Positions 62,654 to 64,000 of a DNA stretch of 64,000 bases are shown in pieces. Source of the DNA: Sphingomonas sp. LM7 (GTDB taxonomy: Bacteria; Pseudomonadota; Alphaproteobacteria; Sphingomonadales; Sphingomonadaceae); NCBI RefSeq assembly GCF_002002925.1, contig NZ_CP019511.1:744001-808000 (forward strand). Reading direction: 5' to 3'. The notes beneath the pieces were generated by a model. That model saw nothing but the letters and a program-made list of their open reading frames with translations. It was not told the DNA's origin and made no database searches. The position numbers and the translations under genes were made by a program. How positions within the stretch are numbered: the stretch's first letter is position 1; each line of letters starts with the position of its first letter.

Positions 62654-63583
62654 ATGCGTACCGACCTCGATCATCTGCCCGAACAGCAACAGCGCGAACT
62701 TGCGCGTGCCTGCGAGGTACTGCTCGAGGAATTCCACAAGGCAATTTCGCGCGCGACCCAGCCGCACAGGCGCAATGGCAAGGTCTACAAGATCATCTTG
62801 TTTGGATCGTATGCGCGGGATGATTGGGTCGATGAGCCCGAGAACGGCTATCAGTCCGACTTCGATCTGCTGATCGTCGTCAGCCATGGCGACCTGACGG
62901 ACATTGCCGATTATTGGTATGTCGCCGAGGACCGGATCGCGCGCGATCCGCTGATCGACCGGCCCGTGAACATCATCGTGCATTCGCTTGATGAGGTGAA
63001 TCAGGCGCTCACGCGCGGGGAGTATTTCTGGACCGACATCGCGCGCGATGGTGTCGCGCTTTACGAATTGCCCTGTCATGCTCTCGCTGCTCCCAAGCCT
63101 CTTACCGCAACCGATGCATATCGAATGGCGAAAGAATATTATGATCAGTGGTCACACTCGCTGGATGTTTGGATCGAGCGTGCCCAAATCGCTGCGACCA
63201 AATCAGAAGATCCGGAGTGGCGAAAGGCAGCCGCATTCGATCTCCACCAGTCAGCTGAGCGTGCGTACATCTGTTTCCTACTCGTCGAGACGCTCTACTT
63301 TCCGCGTTCGCACAACATCAAATTCTTGCGGTCGCTTTCCGAGGACAAAGACGATCGTCTTGTTGCTGCTTGGCCTCGTGAAACCAAGCAGGATCGTGCC
63401 CGGTTTGAGCGGCTGAAGCGCGCCTACGTCGAGGCGCGTTATTCCGCGAGCTACGCTATCACGGGTGATGACTTGAAGGCGTTGGTTGAGCCCATCCTGT
63501 CGCTGCGTGAGATCGTCTCGCGCCTCTGTGAAGAGCGGTTGCGGGATTTGATGCAGAGAGTCGTCGATGCCAGCCCGTCTTAG
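62654..63583 (+). CDS. Fused nucleotidyltransferase (MNT) - HEPN protein
   Basis: The 310-aa protein has a minimal nucleotidyltransferase domain: ILFGSYARDDW (GS at 51-52) and SDFDLLIVV (D69, D71), then a strand with NIIVHSLDEV. A helical HEPN-like domain follows (SAERAYICFLLVETLYFPRSHNIKFLRSL, about residues 208-236). In HEPN/MNT toxin-antitoxin systems these are usually separate genes, the nucleotidyltransferase inactivating the HEPN RNase by adding AMP; here they are one polypeptide. The typical R-x4-6-H active site of HEPN RNases is only partly visible (R-S-H). Function as toxin, antitoxin or resistance enzyme is inferred. Confidence 0.85.
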   Translation: MRTDLDHLPEQQQRELARACEVLLEEFHKAISRATQPHRRNGKVYKIILFGSYARDDWVDEPENGYQSDFDLLIVVSHGDLTDIADYWYVAEDRIARDPLIDRPVNIIVHSLDEVNQALTRGEYFWTDIARDGVALYELPCHALAAPKPLTATDAYRMAKEYYDQWSHSLDVWIERAQIAATKSEDPEWRKAAAFDLHQSAERAYICFLLVETLYFPRSHNIKFLRSLSEDKDDRLVAAWPRETKQDRARFERLKRAYVEARYSASYAITGDDLKALVEPILSLREIVSRLCEERLRDLMQRVVDASPS

Positions 63584-63801
63584 TGAGGCAAAATCTACGG
63601 GGTATTAGTCCCCTGAGTAGAGCGATTCACGATAAAGCCGGGCGATGAGAACGGCGTTGGAAGACGACGCGCCGATGTCTTTAGCCTAAAAGACTTGGAC
63701 ATACACATCGGCCACCCGGCCCTTATGCAGCACGATAGCACGCAGCTGCTTGACACCATATCGGCGAACCTGGCTCCAGCATGTCACACAGAGACATTGC
63801 T

Positions 63802-63999
63802 CTACGATTTTGCGCGGAGTCCAGATCCGCCGCTCCCGGGGGAGACAGGCATATCCGGGTAAGGCTCGAAGTCGCAGCCGCTTTTCCACATGCTGAGCAT
63901 CGCAACCGCAATTTTTCTCGCGACCGCCATGCGGGCGTTTCTATAGCCCTTGCGCTCGGCGAGCGCCTTACCCCAGTCGCAGATCGCGGATTGACCGGC
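63802..63999 (-). CDS. IS110-family-like transposase, C-terminal end (cut by window edge)
   Basis: The minus strand is open from the right edge for 65 codons to TAG 63804-63802. The product contains CDWGKALAERKGYRNARMAV and ARKIAVAMLSMWKSGCDFEP, resembling the last part of IS110-type (DEDD) transposases, which end in a helix rich in Arg and aromatic residues. The gene starts beyond the window. IS110 elements lack long terminal inverted repeats, so the left end cannot be placed; 63584-63801 shows no gene, only a GGGG/CCCC hairpin at about 63599-63614. Confidence 0.6.
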   Translation of the reverse strand, partial: AGQSAICDWGKALAERKGYRNARMAVARKIAVAMLSMWKSGCDFEPYPDMPVSPGSGGSGLRAKS

Positions 64000-64000
64000 T

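Larger units (their letters stand above)
42575..64000. mobile_element. Probable second genomic island, left end (extends beyond window)
   Basis: The tRNA-Glu 3' fragment plus an adjacent integrase gene define a left boundary. By orientation of the fragment (minus strand, 5' half missing on the right) the inserted DNA should lie to the right and end at an intact tRNA-Glu(CTC) off the window. Accessory gene content supports this (arsenic operon, AlpA, ParB-like, nucleotidyltransferase-HEPN, IS110 remnant, frameshifted genes), but whether the sensor, autotransporter and EAL genes at 44-54 kb arrived with the same element cannot be shown. Confidence 0.5.

Overview
The window reads as GC-rich DNA from a sphingomonad-like alphaproteobacterium. 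The support is family-level: a NodT/AcrAB-type RND efflux operon, secreted DUF11 proteins, an RcnB-like basic protein, S8 autotransporter and ACR3-type arsenic genes, and GTG/TTG starts with GGAGG-type ribosome sites. Species cannot be named from this alone.

The layout is island, core segment, island. (1) Positions 1 to about 12,340 are the right end of a genomic island ending at the 3' end of an intact tRNA-Glu(TTC) gene (12337-12411, minus). It carries the 3' end of a type III modification gene plus its complete Res partner. A long minus-strand operon (about 7033 to 3339) of small, mostly unknown mobilisation-type genes follows, including a MobA/MobL-like histidine-motif protein and a zinc-finger/DEDDh exonuclease pair split by an in-frame amber codon. 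The rest of the island holds a divergent Mob/Pre-like gene lacking the relaxase histidines, a NucS-like nuclease with a PUA/EVE-like C-terminal domain, and a 640-aa tyrosine recombinase beside the tRNA.

(2) Positions about 12,412-42,574 look like chromosome backbone: recJ, a 2OG-Fe(II) oxygenase, an RcnB-like protein, an orphan [2Fe-2S] oxidoreductase subunit, a LigB-type dioxygenase, a spore-coat-U-like secreted protein and a MarR regulator. A tightly packed operon starts with a chemoreceptor and continues with four exported DUF11 proteins, the last being a 1669-aa protein with a probable outer-membrane barrel. An N-acyl-D-amino-acid deacylase-like enzyme, a beta-helix/RTX protein, a serine hydrolase, two TetR regulators and a complete RND efflux operon follow.

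(3) From 42,575 to beyond the right edge there is probably a second island. Its left end is a 44-bp 3' fragment of a different tRNA-Glu, with CTC anticodon, directly followed by a tyrosine recombinase gene. It carries a TPR-type hybrid histidine kinase with response regulator, an S8 autotransporter with 14-residue repeats, two EAL proteins, an arsenic operon (arsC, arsN-like GNAT, acr3, arsH, arsR) with a perfect 15-bp inverted repeat in front, two AlpA-type regulators, a ParB-like gene, a sigma-region-4-like protein, a fused nucleotidyltransferase-HEPN protein, two frameshifted genes and the C-terminus of an IS110-type transposase.

The least expected signal is a duplicated non-coding module (57779-58033 and 59957-60402). 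Each copy lies upstream of an AlpA gene, and several stems are kept with compensatory base changes. Only the second copy is still followed by the ParB-like gene.
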